Shown here: piece after piece, positions 56,067-64,000 of the stretch
Layout of the letters: each line of letters opens with the position of its first letter
How positions within the stretch are numbered: the stretch's first letter is position 1
Notes under the pieces: model-generated
The model's database searches: none
Told to the model about the DNA's origin: nothing
What the model saw: the letters and a program-made list of their open reading frames with translations, nothing else
Translations under genes and position numbers: made by a program
Assembly (NCBI GenBank): GCA_947311845.1
Contig: CAMZMU010000096.1
Coordinates: 11,196,507-11,260,506, forward strand
From: Poa pratensis
Taxonomy: Eukaryota > Streptophyta > Magnoliopsida > Poales > Poaceae
Length of the DNA stretch: 64,000 nucleotides
Reading direction: 5' to 3'

Positions 56067-56499
56067 TGGAAACCTCTATCGCTAGTTAGTAGCTGAAGAT
56101 GATCAGCTATGTTTTCTCTTCAGGTTTGTGGTGTTCAGGCTCTACAAAACTTTTCCAAGCACTTTCTTGCACCATACACAGCCATTCTCAAAAGGGGCAG
56201 CATCGAGGAGAGAGTGTCTAGAAATCGTTACTGCAAGAATCCGAGTCAAAACAAGATAGAGTTAGGCAAGGAAAGCAGGTAGCATGAGCCCTGTCAAAAG
56301 TTCACCGCACTCTGGAGTCTGGAGACACACAAGTTATAGAGAACCATCCAGTTTTCCATGTTTTCTGCATTCTCCATTGATTTCCTCCGTTCCCTCATTT
56401 GGAAATTTGGATTTGTTATTGTGTAGCTATTGGAAGAGAAGTGTACTGTTAGCACTTGATATAGTTTTCTTTTTCTTCACTAGTAGAAAACAGCCCTTT

Positions 56500-56720
56500 C
56501 GTTCGGCCCCTTTAGTCCCGGCCATGGACTGGGCCGAGACTAAAGGTCCGGCCACGTCGCCCAGAAACCGGCGGTGGCGTACGGCCCCTTTTGTCCCGGT
56601 TCGTTAGGGCCCATTTGTCCCGGTTTGAAATACAAACCGGGACTAAAGGGTTCTGCGGCCCGCTGCCCTGGTGCCCCACCTTCAGTCCCGGTCCTATATA
56701 CAAACCGGGACTAAACCTGT
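56500..56720. repeat. CACTA subterminal array
   Basis: Several direct and inverted copies of AGTCCCGG(TT) occur, including the hairpins GTCCCGGTTTG-AATA-CAAACCGGGAC (56619-56648) and GTCCCGGTCC-TATATA-CAAACCGGGAC (56685-56712). Such motifs bind CACTA transposase accessory proteins. Confidence 0.75.
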
Positions 56721-56977
56721 TTCTGTTCAAACGAGAGAACCCCTTGAGTTCCCGCGCTGGTCGTTGATCACACGGGGAATGAAGAAAACGCTTTGGAAGT
56801 TGATCAAAGCTTAATGGAATTTGGAAGTTGAAACACGCCGGATTAATTACCACGGCGCGCCAGCCTCCTCATCTCCCCTGCTAGCTCTATATAAGAGAGC
56901 TACAGTGTCATTTGCCAAATGCACTCCTCTCTCTAATCTCTTCTCTAAAATCCTCTCTTGAATCGCTGCCGCGCGCC

Positions 56978-57655
56978 ATGGAGCCACTTGCGCGCCCACC
57001 TCGATCCCAGGTGTACCACTACAAGGACGATGCCGTCAACATGAACTTCAAGGTCGTGGTCACTCTCCGCGCATCAACCGTGGAGAGATGGATCTGCGAC
57101 ATCAAGAGGCGCTACCTCGACGCCGCACCGATGAAGATCGTGGGCCTCGACTGCGAGTTCACCGACACCGCACCCGAGGAGAGGCAGCGTGCCGCCGTCC
57201 TGCAACTCTCCGTGGCGACCGACACGTTGGTGTTCCATATTTGCTACGCTGATCGGGTGCCGCAGGCCCTCAAGGACTTCTTGATGGACAAAACCATCAA
57301 ATTCTGCGGCGCGGCTATCAACAACGATCAGCGTATGCTGGGGCCTTACGGAATTCATATTCCGTCAGCCGTCGACCTCCAGCGGGCCGTTCACCCTAAC
57401 CCAACGTACCCTAATCTTCCGAGTCTCTATACTCTAGCCAATTTTACTATTGGCACAAGGCTTGAGAAGAAGAAGAAGATCAACAAGAAGAAGAAGAAGG
57501 AGAGAGAAGAAGGAGGACGAGAAGAAGAAGGAGGAAGAAGAGGACCTCACATTATGTTGGGGCAAGTTTCCATTGAGATTTTATCGCATCAAGTATGCCG
57601 CTCTGGACGCTCGCCTAGGCTACGAGATTTCTAGGAGGTGTCTCGGTGCTATGTG
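56978..57655 (+). pseudogene. Captured 3'-5' exonuclease (DEDD family), frameshifted
   Basis: From the ATG at 56978 (MEPLARPPRSQVYHYKDD) the frame resembles WRN-like/RNase D-type 3'-5' exonucleases. Exo I is KIVGLDCEFTD and Exo II is KFCGAAINNDQRML. The Exo III motif KYAALDARLGYEI lies at about 57590-57628 in a different frame, so the active site as written is split. The change lies within a GAA/AAG-rich stretch (57463-57550) coding poly-Lys/Glu, where slippage is likely. A TATA-like TATATAA lies near 56888. The family removes nucleotides from DNA or RNA 3' ends. Its place inside a CACTA element implies capture of a host gene. Confidence 0.75.
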
Positions 57656-58439
57656 ATCGTATGTCTCAATGTGTCGATCTAGATCGTCTCAACAATAATT
57701 GTCATATGTGAGACGTTTGATTGAAATAAAAAGTTATGTGATCTTTGGATTTATTAACCCTTGTTTTCCCTTTATATTGTTAATTATCTCTGGTCCGTAC
57801 TAATATTCAGCAATAGCAAGTTTGTGCATGTATCAAAAGTAAATTTTTTTTATTCTAAAGTGTTCTACACATTCTAAGGATTTAAATGACTACAAATTTG
57901 TTGAATTTGGCAAGTGGATCAAAAGTTATGGAATTTCAAAGATTATGCTTGAATGTGCTATATTTAAATCAATTGGGCAATCCGGTAGAAACTAAACGCT
58001 GGCTTCTGATTGGCTGAAACGCACGGATCGTGGAATTTTAGCCTTATTTTAACTAAGCATAATTCTTAGTGTGAAAAATATTTTCCATTTTCCGAGTGTG
58101 AAAAATGTGTTTTTTTTGCAAAGCACCAACCACAAATATGATTTCTATATGCATGCATGGAATGGAGAAAATACCCTGTTCAATTTGTAGCAACGTTTAT
58201 ATTTAGTGCAAATAACATAGGCTATGATCCTAGTTATCAATTAATCATGTATATGCGCACACCTATATGAGAGGAATGCATGGTTTGATTTTAATCTACA
58301 TGGGAGATTATCATATGACATGTGGGTTTATCGCCTATGTTTAATTTTGAATATGCCTACACCTATATGCGATTTACAGATTTAAAGATATTAATTATGC
58401 CATATTATATGAATAAATGGCAATAAATGAATAAAATAG

Positions 58440-58600
58440 TTTTATTACTTATTTTATTTTCATCGAAAGAGGTCAAATTCTCTAAAACTATTGACACTTG
58501 TAGTTCAAATTTGGATTAATTTCGGAAAATCAGCATAAACTCATTTAACTTGGGGGATTATCCATTGCTTAAATAATACAAAAGTATCACGCATACATCT
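58440..58600. repeat. Block shared with the left-edge CACTA fragment
   Basis: In reverse complement it matches 1320-1440 (ATGGATAATCCCC-AAGT, AAATGAGTTTATGC-GATTTTCC, GAACTACAAGTGT) and the GAATTTGACCTCTTTCGATG word of 860-890. Confidence 0.7.
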
Positions 58601-58667
58601 TTATTTAATCCAGTTACATAGCTTGGGTTCATTTTTATTTAACCATAATACATCACGAATAATATCA

Positions 58668-59068
58668 CTAACTTTTGCCGGGTCCTAAGCCACGGGGTGC
58701 TGAGCGGCCGGCGCTGCGCACCCAAAGAGCAGGAACCATCACAGGGTCAATACTCACGTGAGAAGGATCCCTATGAAGAACCATCCATCTACTGTCATAC
58801 ACCGCTGGCGTATCCAACATAAACACATAGCGATTGACGTGCTCGTCCTCCTCCCTGATACGGCGACGTACCACCTACTCGGGGCCCGGCTCCCTCTGCA
58901 CCGAGTGTGGCCCACGCGACTTCCACCAAACAAGATCCGGGTCGACGACGTCACCCGGATTCCTCACCAAGCGACGCGTCCCGGAAGATACCACCTCCCA
59001 GTGCCAGCCCGGCGGAGCCCAGTCCCGGACATCGCCCTCGCATCCAACAGGCCGGACATCGTCGCCGA
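58668..59068 (-). pseudogene. Degenerate hypothetical ORF in CACTA
   Basis: One frame runs through RRLVRNPGDVVDPDLVWWKS and then, after a TAG stop near 58877, through REEDEHVNRYVFMLDTPAV and DSRWMVLHRDPSHV to a stop at 58668. The steady, non-repetitive protein character on both sides of the stop suggests a former gene. I do not recognise the family. A GC-rich stretch at 59150-59330 could be its 5' region. Confidence 0.4.
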
Positions 59069-59511
59069 GATCTGAAAAAATGAGTGGGGAATTTGATCAA
59101 ACACCTAAGGTGCATGCAACCTAGGTAGGAGAGGTAGGGGAGGGAGAGGGCAGCACCTTGGGGAGGGGACGGAGGGGAGGTCCACGGCTGTGTGGAGGAG
59201 TAGTGTGCGGCACCGGTGGAGGACACGGCGGGCTCGGGCGGCGCCGGGCGCGGAGGAGGGCGTCGAGCGGCGCGGAGGAGGGCGGCGGCGGCGCGGAGGA
59301 CGGCAGGCTCGGGCCTCTGCTAGTCTCTGGCCTTATATATAAGCAAAAGTTAAAAGAAAAAAAAGCAAAAACAGGAAAAAAAACCTTACCCACCCGATCA
59401 GCGCGCCCACCCGGTAAAATATTATTCCATATTTAGATTCCTCACATTTTTCTGATAATAATGGATATATTATTTGTCCAATTGCGATTTACTTATTTTA
59501 TTATAAGATAT

Positions 59512-59606
59512 GGTCCCGGTTTGAGATACAAACCGGGACTAAAGGGGCTGCGACCTGGTGCCCCACCTTTAGTCCCGGTTTGTATCTCAAACCGGGACTA
59601 ATGGGC
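59512..59606. repeat. Inverted CACTA-type repeat pair
   Basis: GTCCCGGTTTGAGATACAAACC and its partners at 59567-59602 form a long inverted repeat with GGGACTAAAGGGG-CTG spacers. Related single copies of CCTTTAGTCCCGGTTGGT are at 60050-60070, 60246-60266 and 60290-60306. Confidence 0.75.
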
Positions 59607-60416
59607 TGGCCCTATATATATGGCAGCCCCTCTCCCCCCTCTCTTGTTTTTTCCTGGTGGGAGGTGGTGTAGGTTTGTGCTAGTTTTTTTTTCTTGTATG
59701 CGAATACAAACCGTATGTTTTGACTATATGCGAATGATTTGTATTCGGTCGATGAACTGAAAGATTTTGTAGATAGAACAAAACATACGGTTTCCCCTGC
59801 ATACAGCCCGACGGTGGCTCGTGAGTGCCCGCATATCAAATGCACCGTCGACGTATGCAGGGAATCCGAATGCTTTGTTTACGAAATGAACTACAATGAG
59901 TACAGAGTGAGTGCCAAACATGTCCGAGAGGTGGGCTATATATAGGGTCATGTGGCAAACATGTCCGAGAAACACACCCTGATCCAACGGCTCACAAGCG
60001 CTCGAAAGAAACACACGATCCGTGTGCTTATTCCTTATTGGTGGGATTCCCTTTAGTCCCGGTTGGTAAAATTGCGCGGGAAGAAATAAGCCCCTTTAGT
60101 CCAGGTTGGTGGCTCACAAAGTGGTTGTGCTAGTGCTGATCCAACAGCTCACAAGCCCTCAAAAGAAACACACCCATGATCCAACGGCTCACAAGCTCTC
60201 GAAAGAAACACACGATCCGTGTGCTTCTTTCTTATTGGTGGGATTCCCTTTAGTCCCGGTTGGTAAAATTGCGCGGGAACAAATAAGCCCCTTTAGTCCC
60301 GGTTGGTGCCTCGAACAGGGACTAAAGGTCTGTTTCTTCCCGCCTTATTTCTTCCCGCGCTTTCCACCGCTTCCCGCCTTCGTCTTCCCGCCATTTCTCA
60401 CTATATATATGTAGTC

Positions 60417-60991
60417 ATGGCCTCCATTGGCATAGCACATCTAAACTCATATCTGCAACCTCATCACTCTCCCATGGCTTCCACCGTACCCACTCTAACC
60501 TACTCGGATCCGGAGGCGCTTTGCGCCTCGAACTACCCCTGCCCGCCCGGCTACGACGTCCCCCCGGCTGGAGGCTGAGCACCGGAGGCGTGCCGGTCCC
60601 TCCTGTCCCTCAAGGTTTGGCGCGCCGGGCGGCCATCACGAACCACTACTACCTCGAGCTCACTCCGGAGCAGCGGATAGATCCCCGCTGGGATCCCGAC
60701 TACCGCCCGACTTGGGACGCCTTCTTCATCAATCGGCGTGAGAGGGCGCTCGCCAGGTACGAGGAGGACGGCCCGCCTCCTTCGAACTTCAACGAGGCCG
60801 GCCGTCGGCTGTGGTGGGGCGGCCAGACTCTCCAGAGCGTCATGGACTACATCACGGCCGGCGATAACCCCCGCCTGCGCTACCCTCACTTCCAGTCCAG
60901 GCGAGCGCCGCCCGACGACAGCGACGACGACGGCGGCGACTACGACGACTACGAGGACGAGTATTATAAGCCTAGGCAGGAGTATGACTAA
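60417..60991 (+). pseudogene. CACTA-associated hypothetical protein
   Basis: The first part (MASIGIAHLNSYLQPHHSP...YPCPPGYDVPPAGG) and the second (RRAAITNHYYLELTPEQRID, DYRPTWDAFFINRRERALARY, GRRLWWGGQTLQSVMDYI, acidic end) are in different frames. The break lies near 60575. The second part recalls a hypothetical protein family repeated with CACTA elements in wheat-type genomes. Its function is unknown. Confidence 0.55.
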
Positions 60992-61567
60992 CCTGAGCCA
61001 CATTATTGGTTAGGACAAATGGTTCGTCTATGTACCAAGATTGTTGTCATTCCCTACTGCTGGTCTAGCTACGACGACGATCGTGTAAAATGTATTCTTT
61101 ATCTCTGCATTTCCAACTAATGATCTTTAGCATCTGAATAAGTAATCTGGTTTTGAGTTAGTTATGCAAAAGATAAAAGTTAATGCATTTTTTAATTCAA
61201 AATGGCAAAATGGTTAATAGTTTGAATAATTAGAATAATTATTTTTATAAAACAGAAAATGGTTTTGAATTAGTTATTTAAATTCAAACACTTTTCATGT
61301 TGAAAGTTTAGTGAGATTCAAAAATATGCAAAAGATAAAAGTTAATGCATTTTTTAATTCAAAATGGCAAAATGGTTAATAGTTTGAATAATTATTTTAT
61401 AAAACAGAAAATGGTTTTGAATTAGTTATTCAACTTCAAACACTTTTCATGTTGAAAGTTTTGTCAGTTTCAAAAATATGCAAAAACTGCTTAATTCAAA
61501 TGTTTAAATGTTTAAAAAAGGTCATGGTTCTGTTAAAAAAAAATTTGAGTTGCGCGCGCAATTTTTG

Positions 61568-61735
61568 GGTCTTTAATCCCGGCTTGAGCCACGGGCCGCG
61601 ACTAAAGGTGTGGGTAGCGCGCGGGAACGCGAAAAGCCCTCCCACCCCTTTAGTCGCGGCCCGTGGTTCAAACCGCGACTAAAGACCCCCCTTTAGTCGC
61701 GGTTTGAGCCACGGGCCGCGACTAAAGGTCCCACC
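61568..61735. repeat. TTTAGTCGCGG inverted repeat array
   Basis: Four copies of a TTTAGTCGCGG-type word occur in alternating orientation, with CCACGGGCCGCGACTAAAG, as in 61590-61607, 61649-61666 and 61693-61728. This variant (CGCGG instead of CCCGG) differs from the arrays farther left and may mark the end of a second, nested CACTA. Confidence 0.7.
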
Positions 61736-62174
61736 GCTACTTAAGCCACAGTTGGATCCATGCCATTTTTTTCATCAAAGATGAAGGCAGAAGCAGAGGA
61801 CACGCCGTCAGGCTGCCAAAATCCAGCGTCGCCGTCGTTCCGCCGTGTGCTCCTGCTCCGGCGCCCTCCCGACGCCGCGCTCCGGTGCCCTCGACGCCGC
61901 CCACCCCTTGCTCCTGCTCCGGCGCCCTCCCGACGCCGCGCGCGCCCCCGATCGAATCGCGCGCCGTCGCCGCCTTGCTGCCGCCGTTCGCGCTCGTCGT
62001 CCGCGCCGTGCTCGTCGTCCGCGCCTCGTTGTCCGCGCTCGTCGTACGCGCCTCCGTCATGCGCGCCTCGTCGTCCGCGCTCGTCGTCCGCGCCTCGTCG
62101 TCGCCGTCGATCACCCCTGGTCCCTGCTCGTCGTCCCTGCCCCGAGCTCTTCTCCTTGATTCGTAAGATAGATG

Positions 62175-62400
62175 TTAGAAATGGGAAAGATGCAAATTAG
62201 ATGTTAGAAATGTATCAATTAATTTGTTAGAAGATGTTAGGAATTTGTTAGAAGATGCAAATGTTAGAAATTTTAGATTTGTTAGAAGATGCAAATGGGA
62301 AAGATTTTAGATTTGTAAGTTAGATTTTAGATTTGTAAGTTAGATGTTAGAAATGTATCAATTAATTTGTTAGAAGATGCAAATTAGATGTTAGAAAAAT
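62175..62400. repeat. AT-rich local repeat
   Basis: Words TTAGATGTTAGAAATGTATC, AATTTGTTAGAAGATGCAAA and AGATTTGTAAGTTAGAT are repeated in varying order several times. The block lies just before the transposon ORF, perhaps in its intron or leader. Confidence 0.65.
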
Positions 62401-62754
62401 TTAGAAGTAATTTTTTAATAATTTTGGTTTCAATTTTAGTTTTGTAAGTTCAAATTTAGGTTTATTTTAGAATTGGGAAAGATGATCTATTTGCATATTC
62501 AGATGATCTATTTGCATATTTTAGAGTATGCAAAAAAGATAATCTATTGCATATTTTGTAGTACTGTTTTGCAAAAAAGATGATCTATTTGCATATTTAA
62601 ATATGGAGTAATTGATTTGTAGTAATTTTTAGTAATTGATTTGTAGTGGATATATTGTGAGTTGTATTGATTGCTTTAGTAATTATTTATAACAATTGAT
62701 ACTCATTTTATTTGATGCATTTTGAAATAATATTGTGTGCATTTTGCAGAAACT

Positions 62755-63823
62755 ATGGATCCACCTAGTCCAATCCGCAGAGACCTAACACAGGAAGAAA
62801 TTCTTGAGAATATAATCCACGACGCCCCAGATGCTGATCCAGCCGAATCTCCGTCGTCGTATCTGAACCCCTCCGAGGATGGAATGGAGGTCGACCGACG
62901 TGAGGATGAAGCCGATGGCTCCGATGATGGAGAAGGCGATAGCTCCGATGATGGAGAAGCCGGTGGACCCTTAACGAAGTCCGGCGAGGTATATATATGA
63001 AGTTCGGCGATCAGTAGATGCATTACTTGAGTTGTATGTATATAAATTGACGAATGTTTCTTCTCTTAGGCCTCCACATCTAGCAAATCTTCCAAACGAG
63101 GCCCGACCAAAAAGTTGGCCCCATCTACGCATTATACATTTGAGGTCATATCCCCTACGGGCGAACCGAAGGAACCCAAGAAGGCTGCCGATGTATTTAA
63201 AAAACAATGCGGAGTTCTGGTTAGGGATCACGTCCCGATCAGCGTTCGAGACTGGCATAAGCGCAAAGGGGCGAACGATAGTGAGTATGTCGCCGAAAGG
63301 TACAAAGAGGGTCTTTGGAATGACCTCATGGCACATTTCACCCTCCCAGAATTTGAGGATCCTGCCGACACTGCAAAATTGAGGGCGAAAGTCAAACAGT
63401 GGACTCTTAAGAAGATGGCCGAACTATTCGGGTGTGGAAGAAAAGATTATGGCAAGACTATCTGAAGAAAAAGACTGCTCCAGTATTCGAAAGCTATCTA
63501 GCGAAGCAGGCGAATCACTGGAACGCATTTAATGAGTACAAGGAGTCAGAAGATGCCAAGAGATATCAGTAAAGAGTAAGAAAATTGCTGAGAAGAAGAA
63601 ATATCACCATAAATTGGGGCCAGGGGGCTACGATACTGCCATGCCAAAGTGGGATAAAAAAGAGCAAGAACTGCTTGCTAAAGGGATCGAACCAGAATGG
63701 ATGCGCGAAGAATGGGAATTGAGGCAAGAAATTGGTTCCTTGCGCATGAGAGTTCATACGACGAAACAACAGGGGACCTTGTTTGCAGTGACGGGATTAG
63801 GATACCCAGGAGAATTGGCTTAA
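62755..63823 (+). pseudogene. CACTA En/Spm-type ORF (Transposase_24-like)
   Basis: Exon 62755-62988 (MDPPSPIRRDLTQEEILENI, acidic) splices at GAG|GTATAT to 63070 (AG|GCCTCC). It continues with THYTFEVISPTGEPK, DHVPISVRDWHKRK, WNDLMAHFTLPEF and KVKQWTLKKMAELF. Two later blocks, AKQANHWNAFNEYKESEDAK and KKKYHHKLGPGGYDTAMPKW, are typical of the plant En/Spm transposon protein family (Transposase_24/Ptta). They lie in shifted frames, with breaks near 63455 and 63570, so this copy is degenerate. The catalytic transposase (Tnp2) would be expected beyond the window or is absent. Confidence 0.7.
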
Positions 63824-64000
63824 AGTGGTGAAAGAAACCTATAACCACCATCTCCATGCCGTGGATTCCAGCCGCCGCAACGTTCGCCGGGGAGAGAAAC
63901 ATATGATTCCAACTAGCCACGATTCAAGAACGCGCCATGGTAGCTTTGCTGCGTTACGAACCTGCTGAGGACTCACTTTCAGTAGAAATGAAGGTGCTGA

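Larger units (their letters stand above)
54672..56478 (+). pseudogene. Partial GET3 duplicate
   Basis: The segment repeats GET3 from the end of intron 4 onward. Exon 5 is recognisable at about 54712-54852 (GACTTGACAACC, GAAACGAAAAGATTGGTGCA, ATAATCAATCAAGTTATTTTTGA). Part of exon 6 is at 55395-55470 (CAGTTCCATATGTTATA-CACGACTTC). Exon 7 is at about 56123-56284 (GTTTGTGGTGTTCAGGCTCTACAAAAC, then deletions). The 3' UTR runs to 56478, where a CACTA element starts. Introns are kept, so it arose by DNA duplication and not from mRNA. Exon 6 has lost its first half, small indels disrupt the exons, and two LINEs are inserted. Confidence 0.9.
56479..64000 (+). mobile_element. Large CACTA element running off the right edge
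   Basis: The terminus CACTAGTAGAAAACAGCCC at 56479 is followed by arrays of TTTAGTCCCGG and CCGGGACTAAA, the usual start of a Triticeae CACTA family. Inside are an exonuclease-like gene, hypothetical frames, further repeat arrays and an En/Spm-type ORF. The other terminus is not in the window. Repeat arrays in the middle (59510, 60050, 61570) suggest that more than one element or end is nested here. Stretches 57660-58440 and 61080-61560 are AT-rich and show no gene. Confidence 0.75.

Noticed and set aside
61760..62200. 146-codon arginine/serine-rich frame and its overlaps
   Set aside because: It consists of CGTCGTCCGCGC-type repeats with all frames open by composition.

Overview
The window looks like plant nuclear DNA from the wheat tribe (Triticeae). 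Genes have introns with GT-AG borders, about half of the sequence is transposable elements, and several families are typical of Triticeae: Stowaway MITEs with CTCCCTCCG ends, a Cassandra LTR carrying a 5S-rRNA-like segment, an Angela/WIS-like LTR, CACTA elements with TTTAGTCCCGG subterminal repeats, and AP2/ERF proteins with Triticeae-style CBF signatures. A tandem CBF cluster of this kind is known from the frost-resistance locus Fr-2 of wheat and barley; that this window is part of Fr-2 is inference.

Layout. 1-105 is the distal promoter of a further CBF copy that must lie off the left edge. 106-5935 is a nest of transposons (CACTA piece, Gypsy 5' end, PIF/Harbinger with an intact transposase ORF). 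5939-20100 is the CBF cluster: four CBF/DREB1 genes, all on the minus strand, as two closely related pairs (7.7 and 10.5 kb; 13.7 and 16.9 kb), with copies of shared flanking modules between them, a MITE inserted at the TATA box of the second gene, a SINE, and Stowaway MITEs. The fourth CBF has a frameshift in its C-terminal region. 20365-24727 is GEN1, a Holliday-junction resolvase/flap endonuclease in 8 exons on the minus strand, with a nested TRIM retroelement in intron 5 and an apparent 7-bp frameshift in exon 5. 25964-28347 is a Helitron. 29779-33773 is an SPX-MFS phosphate transporter gene in 7 exons, with a 1-bp frameshift that leaves only the SPX part, a three-unit intronic repeat and a G37 run. 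A very young Copia element (identical LTRs) sits 38 bp beyond its stop codon. 38228-40757 is a Cassandra solo LTR whose tail was amplified in a four-unit tandem array. 41785-43710 is an Angela/WIS-like solo LTR. 45139-49071 is GET3, the tail-anchored-protein targeting ATPase, in 7 exons with one GC-AG intron. 49543-52719 is a DUF4220/DUF594 membrane-protein gene split by a 901-bp hAT element. 54672-56478 is a partial GET3 duplicate broken by two LINE insertions. 56479 to the right edge is a large CACTA element carrying a captured 3'-5' exonuclease, hypothetical ORFs and a degenerate En/Spm-type ORF.

Function. The CBF genes encode cold/drought-responsive transcription factors that bind CRT/DRE sites. 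GEN1, SPX-MFS, GET3 and the DUF594 gene are unrelated single genes (DNA repair, vacuolar phosphate handling, ER membrane-protein insertion, unknown). There is no operon logic. The common theme is decay: five of the eight single or low-copy host genes have a frameshift or transposon interruption. That could mean a degenerate duplicate of this region, or sequence errors at some of the single-base changes.
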